DNA of 64,000 bases from assembly GCA_023663135.1 (NCBI GenBank), contig JAMPIE010000002.1:1-64000 (forward strand), read 5' to 3'. Of the stretch, positions 33,585 through 41,153 are shown in pieces. The translations under genes and the position numbers were made by a program. This stretch comes from Alloprevotella sp. (lineage in GTDB: Bacteria; Bacteroidota; Bacteroidia; Bacteroidales; Muribaculaceae). Below the pieces are notes generated by a model that ran no database searches, was not told where the DNA came from, and worked only from the letters and a program-made list of their open reading frames with translations. Positions within the stretch are counted from its first letter, which is position 1; every line of letters begins with the position of its first letter.

Positions 33585-34853
33585 TTAGCTATTGAGGGCT
33601 AATAAATCGGCTACTACAAAGGTGGAGCCACCGACAAATATCGTCGGGGAGCCGGCCGAGTGGGCTGCTTTGTAGGCTTCCTCTACCGTGGTATATGCCT
33701 CTCCTGCTATGCCGAGCGTGGCTGCCAATGAGGCCAGCTCGCTTGAGGGCATCGCGCGGGTCACTGAGGCCTGGGTCCAACGGAAGGTGGCGTCGGGGAT
33801 GGTGGCAGCCAATCTCAGGATAGAGGTAACATCTTTGTCGTTGACAAAACCAAGGACTATCTCTTTATGCCCCGGGATGGAGGAGAGACGGGGGGTGATA
33901 TAGCTCCACCCGCCTATGTTGTGGCCGGTGTCGCATATCACCAGCGGGTCATGGCCAAGCGTCATCCATCTCCCCATCAACCCGGTTGACTCGGTCACGC
34001 GGCTGAGCCCGGCCTTTACGGCACGCGGCCCGACAGGCAGATGAGCCAGGGCGGCGAGGATGGTAGACATATTGCGTGTCTGGCAGTCGCCACACAGGTC
34101 GGCATCTATGGCTCCGTAAGGGGTAGAGGGGTAATGGATGTGATTAGGAAAGATCTCACCGTAGAGAGGGGAGTCGTCGGCAAACTCGATTGGGGCGCTA
34201 AGACGAGCGGCTTTGGATGCAAAAACCTCTCTCACGCTTGGCGGACCGCTCTCACCCACCACGACAGGCACCCCCGGCCTTATAATGCCGGCCTTTTCCG
34301 CTGCTATCTGCTCTAAGGTGTTGCCCAAGAGGGCTGTGTGGTCGAGTGATATGTTGGTGATGACACTCAGCAGGGGGGATGGGAGGATGTTGGTGGAGTC
34401 GAGCCTTCCGCCAAGCCCCACCTCGATTACTGCCACATCCACCTCCTCCTTGGCAAACCATTCAAAGGCCATAACGGTGGTAAGCTCAAAGAATGAAGGG
34501 CTGATGTGGCAATTCGCCATGCCGAGGTATCTCTCCACGAAGTCGATTACTGCCTCGCGGGGTATCTTCTCTCCGTTGATGCGGATGCGCTCGCGGAAGT
34601 CGATGAGATGGGGCGACGTGAACAGCCCCACTCGGAGGCCGGCTGCTTGAAGCACTGCGGCAATGGAATGAGACGTGGAACCTTTGCCGTTGGTGCCCCC
34701 TACATGTATGGCTCTGAAACGCCGCGAGGGGGAGCCAAACATGGCGTCGAGGGTGCGGGCAGTGTCGAGGCCTGGTTTATAAGCAGCCTGACCCACTGTC
34801 TGATACATGGCCAAGCAGCCAAAGAGATAGTCGAGAGTCTCTTGATATGTCAC
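33585..34853 (-). CDS. folC: Dihydrofolate/folylpolyglutamate synthase
   Basis: A 422-residue Mur-ligase-like enzyme. The P-loop HVGGTNGKGSTSHSIA lies near 50-65, then GLFTSPHLIDFRERI, VIEVGLGGRLDSTN and LLSVITNISLDHTALLG; the C-terminal domain has DTGHN as in GHDPLVICDTGHN. It adds glutamate to folates and may also form dihydrofolate. It lies 28 nt after the second transporter gene on the minus strand, suggesting the same transcript. Confidence 0.94.
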   Translation of the reverse strand: MTYQETLDYLFGCLAMYQTVGQAAYKPGLDTARTLDAMFGSPSRRFRAIHVGGTNGKGSTSHSIAAVLQAAGLRVGLFTSPHLIDFRERIRINGEKIPREAVIDFVERYLGMANCHISPSFFELTTVMAFEWFAKEEVDVAVIEVGLGGRLDSTNILPSPLLSVITNISLDHTALLGNTLEQIAAEKAGIIRPGVPVVVGESGPPSVREVFASKAARLSAPIEFADDSPLYGEIFPNHIHYPSTPYGAIDADLCGDCQTRNMSTILAALAHLPVGPRAVKAGLSRVTESTGLMGRWMTLGHDPLVICDTGHNIGGWSYITPRLSSIPGHKEIVLGFVNDKDVTSILRLAATIPDATFRWTQASVTRAMPSSELASLAATLGIAGEAYTTVEEAYKAAHSAGSPTIFVGGSTFVVADLLALNS

Positions 34854-34881
34854 TTATGTAAAGATTGTGTTAACCGTTGGA

Positions 34882-35451
34882 TTAAAATGCAATAAGCCCT
34901 ATGACTCCGGCCGCTATTATCACGAGGATAGGATGGATTTTGGCGAAATAGACGGCGATGAAAGAGGACACGCATATGGCCACCGACCACATCACCTGGT
35001 AGGTCTCTGTGCCGAAATTGGCCGAGTTCATCAGCAGGAGGGCTGCTGAGGCTATGAGGCCCACACATACCGGTCTGAGACCCGACAATACCCCCTTAAC
35101 TATGGCACTCTCCTTGTGGCGACGGATATAGTGGCTCATAAAGAGCACAAGAAAATATGAGGGTACCACTACCGTCAATGTGCATAATATTGACCCGAGG
35201 ATACCAAACAGAGGATTGGCAAAGGCGGGATTGTCTATCCCGGGAGCCACGTAACCAATGTAAGTGGCCGAGTTGATGCCAATGGGCCCGGGGGTCATCT
35301 GCGAGATGGCCACAATGTCGGTAAAGGTCTGCTCGCTTATCCAGCCGGGGCCCACTATCTCTCTCTCTATTAGAGCAAGCATGGCATAGCCGCCACCAAA
35401 TCCAAAGAGGCCAATCTTTAGATAACTCCAAATCAGTCTGAGATATATCAT
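34882..35451 (-). CDS. Chromate transporter family subunit (second half)
   Basis: A 189-residue membrane protein with about five or six helices, equivalent to one half of a ChrA-type transporter. The start LRLIWSYLKIGLFGFGGGYAMLALIE and MTPGPIGINSATYIGY are CHR family motifs. With the preceding gene it makes a split CHR pair, the genes overlapping by 4 nt. CHR pairs are not always chromate exporters; substrate unknown. Confidence 0.86.
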   Translation of the reverse strand: MIYLRLIWSYLKIGLFGFGGGYAMLALIEREIVGPGWISEQTFTDIVAISQMTPGPIGINSATYIGYVAPGIDNPAFANPLFGILGSILCTLTVVVPSYFLVLFMSHYIRRHKESAIVKGVLSGLRPVCVGLIASAALLLMNSANFGTETYQVMWSVAICVSSFIAVYFAKIHPILVIIAAGVIGLIAF

Positions 35452-36020
35452 GGCTTAGGGGTCTTGTCGGTAAAATATCGGGCGTTGCGTCGGTGGATGA
35501 TATACCCGGTCACGCCGCCGAGGATTATGTAAAGGATGGGGCTTGAGATTACCGGTAGCTTGCTCCATATGAGCAGGGCAACTGCCACCGGTATCAGTAT
35601 CGTAAACTTATTGAGCTTGGCCGAGCGCCCGGTGGTAAACACCGGAGCTATAATAAGCGCTACCACTGCCGGGCGTATACCCATGAAGATATGCGAGGCT
35701 ATTTCGTTGCTCTTGATGAGCTCAGGGGTGATGAAGATGGCTATGGCCAATATCATTAGAAATGAGGGCATGATGGTGGCCAGGGCGGCCACTACTGAGC
35801 CGGCGCGGCCGCGAATCTTATCACCCACGGCTGTAGCGAAGTTTACTGCAAGGATACCTGGCAGAGCTTGGACTACTGCCAACAGGTCGAGGAAATCTTC
35901 GCGCGAGAGCCAGCGATGGCGGTCAACCACCTCTTTCTCTATGATAGAGATCATGGCCCAGCCTCCACCAAAGGTGAAGGCTCCTATCTTGAAGAATGTA
36001 AAGAATAGCTTGGTGAGCAC
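35448..36020 (-). CDS. Chromate transporter family subunit (first half)
   Basis: A 190-residue membrane protein with LFFTFFKIGAFTFGGGWAM and VQALPGILAVNFATAVG, the CHR repeat motifs. It is the partner of the following gene; short CHR proteins act as antiparallel pairs according to family knowledge. It lies 38 nt downstream of the DUF5686-like barrel gene, and so may be in its transcript. Confidence 0.86.
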   Translation of the reverse strand: MLTKLFFTFFKIGAFTFGGGWAMISIIEKEVVDRHRWLSREDFLDLLAVVQALPGILAVNFATAVGDKIRGRAGSVVAALATIMPSFLMILAIAIFITPELIKSNEIASHIFMGIRPAVVALIIAPVFTTGRSAKLNKFTILIPVAVALLIWSKLPVISSPILYIILGGVTGYIIHRRNARYFTDKTPKP

Positions 36021-36058
36021 TGATATCTATAATATTCTGTAGTTCAACATGTCTTACG

Positions 36059-37336
36059 TTAAAACGAGAAGTCTATACCTATGGCTATGCCATTGCGCCT
36101 CGCCCCCGGTATGTGGCGGTAAGATAGTCGCCACACATATTCTATTCGTCCGATGCCGAGAATATGATCGAGCCCCACGCCGGCCTCGCCGTAGGGATGG
36201 CTCCAACGCAAAGGGGCAGTGGCCACGCTTGCGCCGCGGAGGCAATATTGTCCGCCGGTAGCCATGCCGGCCGAGGCTGTCAGAGAGATTCCCAATGGCT
36301 TTATGGCATCAATCATCCCCAGTAGCAGGCCTCCATCATCTATGCGTGTATGGAGGTCGACATATCGGTCGGCACCGAGCTCCATGGGTCGGAGCATAGC
36401 AAAGGCTCCGAAGCGACATATCACATAGGGGCTCGTTGGCAGAGTGGGCAGCAGAGGAAATAGCCCATGCCCAGCCGTATATGCTCCATGAGCAAGGATT
36501 GACACTGTAGCTCCTCGGCCTCCTATGGGTGTCACTTTGTCGGCCGTAATCTCGGCTATGGCGAGCGACGTGTTGTCGTGGCTTGAGGCACCCTCCACCC
36601 ATTGCAGTCTGGCTCTGAGTCTCAGAGCCATCGGCTTGGTGTCTATACGTCGGTTGGTGGCCTGAAAAAAATCGCCTCGTGGGCGCCACATGCCCTCGGC
36701 CGTCAGTCGCCACGCGTCGATCGTGGCCAAAGGGCCAAAGGATAGGTAGCGGGTGGGATAAAGCCTCTCGCGTGCAGCCCCGGCCTCAATACTTGAGCGC
36801 CGAGTGGGCTCGTAGATATATCCTATTGCGGCCATCTGTCGATAAAGAATCATCTCGTTTCGCCGAAATGCAAGCCTGATTGGCGTGCGACGTCGCTCCG
36901 GGGCAAGAGCATCATCGCCAAGGGCATATGTGTCATATCCTGCTCTTGTCTTGATGGCATTGACGCGATAAGAATCAAAATATCCCTTGGCGGGGATGAA
37001 GTGCCACTCAGCCTCCAACCCATACTTCCAGCGATGGTCGCGAAAGCCATATCCCCCATAGCCGCTTATTCCCAGACGAGGCGAAAGGGTCACGGTTGTG
37101 GCTAATCCGCCCCCGAGCCTGAAGCCCTCAAGGGTGTTGTAGCCCACAAACGAGGATACTGGCCCAAGTCCCACCATTGAATCAAGCGGGATATAGCCTG
37201 TGGCTTGGCTCATAATGCTCTTGGTCATGTCGCTCCATCGCGCCATGAAGCGGATAAAGCCGTTGCCTTTGGCCATGGCGGGGAAGAATGTGGCGACAAG
37301 GAGGGTGATGAATATCTGTCGGATTAGCGTTTTCAC
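36059..37336 (-). CDS. Outer-membrane beta-barrel protein, DUF5686-like C-terminal part
   Basis: 425 residues beginning at GTG 37336 with a signal peptide (MKTLIRQIFITLLVATFFPAMA). The rest is alternating amphipathic strands ending in an aromatic (IGIDFSF), as in outer-membrane barrels. YNTLEGFRLGGGLATT and GGYGFRDHRWKYGLEAEW recall the barrel of DUF5686 proteins, which are usually near 800 residues with an N-terminal carboxypeptidase-regulatory-like domain that is absent here. A -7-like box TAATTTCG lies 4 nt before the GTG. Confidence 0.75.
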   Translation of the reverse strand: MKTLIRQIFITLLVATFFPAMAKGNGFIRFMARWSDMTKSIMSQATGYIPLDSMVGLGPVSSFVGYNTLEGFRLGGGLATTVTLSPRLGISGYGGYGFRDHRWKYGLEAEWHFIPAKGYFDSYRVNAIKTRAGYDTYALGDDALAPERRRTPIRLAFRRNEMILYRQMAAIGYIYEPTRRSSIEAGAARERLYPTRYLSFGPLATIDAWRLTAEGMWRPRGDFFQATNRRIDTKPMALRLRARLQWVEGASSHDNTSLAIAEITADKVTPIGGRGATVSILAHGAYTAGHGLFPLLPTLPTSPYVICRFGAFAMLRPMELGADRYVDLHTRIDDGGLLLGMIDAIKPLGISLTASAGMATGGQYCLRGASVATAPLRWSHPYGEAGVGLDHILGIGRIEYVWRLSYRHIPGARRNGIAIGIDFSF

Positions 37337-37391
37337 GCCGCGAAATTACATTTTTTTTAGTCATGATGGACATTCCGATGTGGCTTTTGCT

Positions 37392-37399
37392 TATCTTTG
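37392..37399 (+). promoter_or_regulatory. -7 box of luxS, near-leaderless
   Basis: TATCTTTG ends 6 nt before the luxS ATG at 37406. The upstream -33 box is not evident. An opposing -7-like box for the barrel gene is at 37341-37348. Confidence 0.5.
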
Positions 37400-37405
37400 T
37401 GCGTC

Positions 37406-37870
37406 ATGAATAAAATTCCCAGCTTCACCATCGACCACACTCGTCTCGGAAGAGGTGTCTTCCTCTCCCGCCAGGATGTTACTCCCTCGGGCGACGTTGT
37501 CACCACTTTTGATATACGCATCACCCTCCCTAATCGAGAGGAGGCCGTAGCGCCGCGAGCACTTCACGCCATGGAGCATATTGCCGCTACCTTCCTGCGC
37601 AACCATCCCTCTTGGGCCGATAAGGTGGTCTATTGGGGCCCGATGGGATGCTGCACCGGCAATTATCTTATCCTTCAAGGCAACCTTACGCCTGCCGACG
37701 TAATGCCCCTGGTAATGGAAACTATGGAATATGTGGCAGACTTTGAAGGAGAAATTCCCGGTGCCTCAGCTCGCGACTGCGGCAACTGCACCTTCATGGA
37801 TCTCGACGGAGCCAAGGCCGCTGCTCGTCTTTGGCTCTCCGGGCCTATTGAGACTCTATATCCACAGTAA
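37406..37870 (+). CDS. luxS: S-ribosylhomocysteine lyase LuxS
   Basis: 154 residues from ATG 37406 (MNKIPSFTID). The metal triad H54, E57 and H58 sits in LHAMEHIAATFLRNH; the catalytic cysteine is in GPMGCCTGNY (C82), and the third metal ligand C125 in ARDCGN. It cleaves S-ribosylhomocysteine to homocysteine and DPD, the AI-2 precursor. The residue after the catalytic Cys is another Cys where Arg or Gln is usual, and FY is NY; the enzyme otherwise looks intact. The in-frame TTG at 37397 lies in the -7 box and is not a start. Confidence 0.94.
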   Translation: MNKIPSFTIDHTRLGRGVFLSRQDVTPSGDVVTTFDIRITLPNREEAVAPRALHAMEHIAATFLRNHPSWADKVVYWGPMGCCTGNYLILQGNLTPADVMPLVMETMEYVADFEGEIPGASARDCGNCTFMDLDGAKAAARLWLSGPIETLYPQ

Positions 37871-37908
37871 ACAGATGTTAAAATATCAGGCCATTGTTTT
37901 TTTATTAC

Positions 37909-37916
37909 TATCTTTG
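37909..37916 (+). promoter_or_regulatory. -7 box upstream of the small acidic gene
   Basis: TATCTTTG lies 43 nt before ATG 37960 and after luxS. No -33 box is clear. Confidence 0.5.
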
Positions 37917-37959
37917 GCTCGACCTATGAGGGAAATTCTCCCCTCGCGAATCTTACATC

Positions 37960-38208
37960 ATGGACAACGACAACGAAATCACATCGATATTCAACGACTA
38001 TCTGACTAACTACAAGAGTATTGACATTGCCGAGAGGGCATTCAAGCAGGCAATGGCCGAGGATGCCGACCTTCGCGCCATATATCGCGAGTGGTGTCAC
38101 GAGACCGGCTCTTCTGAGAAAAGAGGTTTTGCCGATTACTGTGAAGAGTATCTTGACCGGCAAAACGAAGTGTGGGACACTCTTAACGACTATGATAATG
38201 AGGAATAA
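37960..38208 (+). CDS. Small acidic protein of unknown function
   Basis: An 82-residue soluble protein, rich in D and E with two cysteines (YREWCHE; DYCEEYL) and no signal or membrane segment. I do not recognise the family. Its own -7 box lies upstream, and it overlaps the start of the agmatine deiminase gene by 11 nt, so it probably leads the putrescine operon. It may be a small regulator or chaperone of that pathway, but there is no direct evidence. Confidence 0.7.
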   Translation: MDNDNEITSIFNDYLTNYKSIDIAERAFKQAMAEDADLRAIYREWCHETGSSEKRGFADYCEEYLDRQNEVWDTLNDYDNEE

Positions 38209-39232
38209 CCCTCCAAGCTTTATCCTCCCGGCTGAATGGGAACATCCCTCGGCTGTCCTCCTGGCTTGGCCTCACCAATTGACCGATTGGGTTCCGGTGC
38301 TGGATCAGGCACAAAAGTGCATTAGTCAGATTGCTCGCAGTCTCTTAGACCGAAATATTCCGGTTATTATCCTCTCCCCCGAGCCTAAGAAGACAGAGGC
38401 CGCTATTGGTTACTCAGAGCTATTACATATTGTAGACTATCTCACCAACGACACATGGACTCGCGATTATGGCCCCATCTCCGTTATTGATAAAGACTTA
38501 GGCCATTGGAGCCTCCTTGACTTCCAGTTTAATGGCTGGGGACTTAAGTTTGCCGCCAATCGCGATAATCTTGCCTCACTTGCCCTTCAGGCTCATGGCT
38601 GCTTTAAGGCTCCTCTGGTCAATAGACGCAGCTTTATCCTTGAGGGTGGCTCTATTGACACCGACGGCAACGGTCTGCTGCTCACTACATCGCGCTGTCT
38701 CCTTTCCCCCGATCGCAACGGGGCTCATTCCAAGGAGGATATACAAGCCCTGCTGGCCTTTGAGCTTGGCCTCGACCGGCAGATATGGCTCGATCATGGC
38801 GCTCTGTCAGGCGACGACACCGACTCTCATATCGACACTTTAGCTCGTTTTGCCCCCGGTGGCAAGGTGCTCTATTGTTCATGCTCCAACCCATATCACC
38901 CCGACTATGAGGAGCTTAAGTTGATGGAAGAGGAGCTGCAACGCGCCGCTGCCGAACATACCCTATCGCTCATCCCTCTACCCTTGCCGGAGCCAATCCT
39001 CGACGTTGACAACGGCTCGTTCCTGCCGGTTACCTATGCTAATTTCCTTGCTCTCGACTCGGTGGTGCTCATCCCATCATATGGCCAGCCTGACACAGAT
39101 CTCCTCGCATGCAATATCATCCGGGAGGCTTTCAACCGTCCTGTGGAGATGATTGATTGCCGGGTATTAGTTGGCCAGCACGGCTCACTTCACTGCACCA
39201 CCATGCAAATCCCACTCCAAGCCATCATTTAG
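38198..39232 (+). CDS. aguA: Agmatine deiminase
   Basis: About 344 residues from ATG 38198 (MRNNPPSFILPAEW); ATG 38192 is also possible, while the longer open frame lies over the previous gene. A PAD_porph family enzyme converting agmatine to N-carbamoylputrescine. Visible: LAWPHQLTDW, NDTWTRDYGPI containing the substrate aspartates, FILEGGSIDTDGNG, DHGALSGDDTDSHID and the catalytic cysteine in GSLHCTTMQIP. Followed after 4 nt by aguB. Confidence 0.93.
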   Translation: MRNNPPSFILPAEWEHPSAVLLAWPHQLTDWVPVLDQAQKCISQIARSLLDRNIPVIILSPEPKKTEAAIGYSELLHIVDYLTNDTWTRDYGPISVIDKDLGHWSLLDFQFNGWGLKFAANRDNLASLALQAHGCFKAPLVNRRSFILEGGSIDTDGNGLLLTTSRCLLSPDRNGAHSKEDIQALLAFELGLDRQIWLDHGALSGDDTDSHIDTLARFAPGGKVLYCSCSNPYHPDYEELKLMEEELQRAAAEHTLSLIPLPLPEPILDVDNGSFLPVTYANFLALDSVVLIPSYGQPDTDLLACNIIREAFNRPVEMIDCRVLVGQHGSLHCTTMQIPLQAII

Positions 39233-39236
39233 CCTT

Positions 39237-40118
39237 ATGACACTTTCCACCGCCATCATACAACAGTCAAAGACAGCTTCTATCTCAGCAAATCGCGAGC
39301 GCCTGGCCGAGGCAATACGCCTCGCTGCCTCCAAGGGTGCCAAGCTAATTGTCAATCAGGAGCTTCACGACTCACTCTACTTCTGCCAATGTGAGGATGT
39401 CGATCTCTGCTCTCTCTCAGTAGGTATCCCCTCCGAGGCCACCGACTATTATTCCACCTTGGCTCTGGAGACTAAGACCGTCATAGTGTGCTCATTCTTT
39501 GAGCGTCGTGCCCCGGGCCTCTATCACAACACTGCCGTAGTATTTGAGGCCGACGGCACCATAGCTGGCATCTATCGCAAGATGCACATCCCCGACGACC
39601 CGGCTTATTATGAGAAATTTTACTTCACCCCGGGCGACCTCGGCTTCAAACCTATACAGACCTCGGTGGGTTGCCTCGGTGTGCTCGTGTGCTGGGATCA
39701 ATGGTATCCCGAGGCCGCTCGCCTCATGGCGCTCGCCGGAGCTGAGATGCTCATCTATCCCACTGCCATTGGATGGGAAAGTACAGACACGGATGATGAG
39801 CGCGAGCGTCAGCGCCAGGCATGGATCACCGTCCAGAGAGGCCATGCTGTGGCCAACTCCCTCCCTGTGGTGACTGTCAATCGTGTAGGCTACGAGCCCG
39901 ACCCTTCGGAAGCCACCGGGGGCATCACCTTCTGGGGCTCCAGCTTTGTGGCCGGTCCCCAGGGCGAGCTCCTTTACATGGCTTCCGACGATGAAGAGGT
40001 GGTCTCGATAGTTGACATTGACATGACGCGCTGTGAGAATGTCCGCCGCTGGTGGCCCTTCCTGCGCGACAGGCGCATTGATGCCTATGGCGGCCTCACA
40101 TCTCGCTTTCTTAGATAA
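39237..40118 (+). CDS. aguB: N-carbamoylputrescine amidase
   Basis: A 293-residue nitrilase-superfamily enzyme from ATG 39237 (MTLSTAIIQQS). The Glu-Lys-Cys triad is visible: NQELHDS, YRKMHIPDD and LVCWDQWYPEAARL. It releases putrescine, CO2 and ammonia, completing putrescine synthesis from agmatine with the preceding gene. Its stop codon directly abuts the stop of the convergent OmpA-like gene. Confidence 0.95.
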   Translation: MTLSTAIIQQSKTASISANRERLAEAIRLAASKGAKLIVNQELHDSLYFCQCEDVDLCSLSVGIPSEATDYYSTLALETKTVIVCSFFERRAPGLYHNTAVVFEADGTIAGIYRKMHIPDDPAYYEKFYFTPGDLGFKPIQTSVGCLGVLVCWDQWYPEAARLMALAGAEMLIYPTAIGWESTDTDDERERQRQAWITVQRGHAVANSLPVVTVNRVGYEPDPSEATGGITFWGSSFVAGPQGELLYMASDDEEVVSIVDIDMTRCENVRRWWPFLRDRRIDAYGGLTSRFLR

Positions 40119-40994
40119 TCATTTATTGTCGCGGAAATAGTCGGCCTCAGGAGCTTTGTCTATCAAGTCCATAAACTGTGTGAGCGACGGAGTGATGATT
40201 ATCTGTGTCCGGCGATTTTGCTGGCGCCCCTCTGCTGTTGAGTTGGAGGCCACGGGGTTGTATTCGCCTCGACCACCTGCAGTCATCCGCGCCGGATCGA
40301 CATTAAAACGGTCTTGAAGCACCTGCACCACCGATGAAGCTCTAAGCGTTGACAGATCCCAGTTGTTGCGGATATTAGTCCGCGAGATGGGCACATTGTC
40401 AGTGTTCCCCTCCACAAGGACGTCATAGTTGCTGTAATCCTTGATAATCTTTGCTATCTTGCTCAAGACATCCATGGCAGCGGGATTAATGTCGTAGCTC
40501 CCGCTCTTAAACAGCATATTATCGGCCAAAGAGATGTAGACCACGCCCTTGAGCACACGCACATCCACATCTTTTGTCTCCGACGCGCTTAGCGAGCGTG
40601 TGAGATTGGATGTAAGAACAAGGTTGAGCGAGTCGCTCTTGCTCTTAGCAGCCACGAGCTGCTGGATGTAGCGATTGGAGGCGTTAATCTCATCAACGAG
40701 CTTCGCTATATTCTTGTTGCCCTGAGAGTTTTGATCCATCGAGGCATTGAGCGCAAGGCGCATATCATCATAATCCTTACGCAGCTGAGCGTTGGTGGCT
40801 CGAGCATCAGCAAGTTGTTGCTCGAGGCTCTTGCCTCCGGTGCGGCTCTCGGCAAGCGACACCTTCTGCTCATTATATTGAGCCTGAAGATTGTCATAAC
40901 TGGCCTGAAGGCTCCTGTACTTGCCGCTGCTCACACACCCCGAGAATCCCAGGGCAGTAGCTATAACGGCAATGCCTAAAATCATATTTTTCAT
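40119..40994 (-). CDS. OmpA-family lipoprotein with coiled-coil stalk
   Basis: 291 residues: lipoprotein signal peptide ending GFSGC (Cys at about 20), a coiled coil rich in Q, L and A (about 30-140), then an OmpA/Pal peptidoglycan-binding domain. The latter has VLVEGNTDNVPISRT and NWDLSTLRASSVVQVL, with the conserved Asp and Arg that bind diaminopimelate. It probably ties the outer membrane to peptidoglycan. A structured leader may precede it (41011-41071). Confidence 0.92.
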   Translation of the reverse strand: MKNMILGIAVIATALGFSGCVSSGKYRSLQASYDNLQAQYNEQKVSLAESRTGGKSLEQQLADARATNAQLRKDYDDMRLALNASMDQNSQGNKNIAKLVDEINASNRYIQQLVAAKSKSDSLNLVLTSNLTRSLSASETKDVDVRVLKGVVYISLADNMLFKSGSYDINPAAMDVLSKIAKIIKDYSNYDVLVEGNTDNVPISRTNIRNNWDLSTLRASSVVQVLQDRFNVDPARMTAGGRGEYNPVASNSTAEGRQQNRRTQIIITPSLTQFMDLIDKAPEADYFRDNK

Positions 40995-41010
40995 AATCGA
41001 GAATAATAAT

Positions 41011-41071
41011 GGGCCTCAAGCCATAGCCGGAAAGCCCGGTAGTTGATTTCATATATCAACAACTTAGGCCC
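41011..41071 (-). promoter_or_regulatory. Possible structured leader upstream of the OmpA-like gene
   Basis: GGGCCT (41011-41016) pairs with AGGCCC (41066-41071), enclosing CCGG/CCGG (41027-41030 with 41036-41039) and GTTGAT/ATCAAC (41042-41047 with 41055-41060): a three-way-junction-like fold upstream of the OmpA gene. It does not match a riboswitch that I know. Confidence 0.35.
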
Positions 41072-41079
41072 CCATAGAG

Positions 41080-41110
41080 TTGTGCGAAACAAAGTTTTTG
41101 CCTACCTTTG
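41080..41110 (+). promoter_or_regulatory. Promoter of the GH31 gene
   Basis: TTG (41080-41082), 20 nt, TACCTTTG (41103-41110), about 43 nt before ATG 41154. Confidence 0.7.
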
Positions 41111-41153
41111 CCTAATATTCATAAAACGGGAAAATACCCTTAACCATCATATC

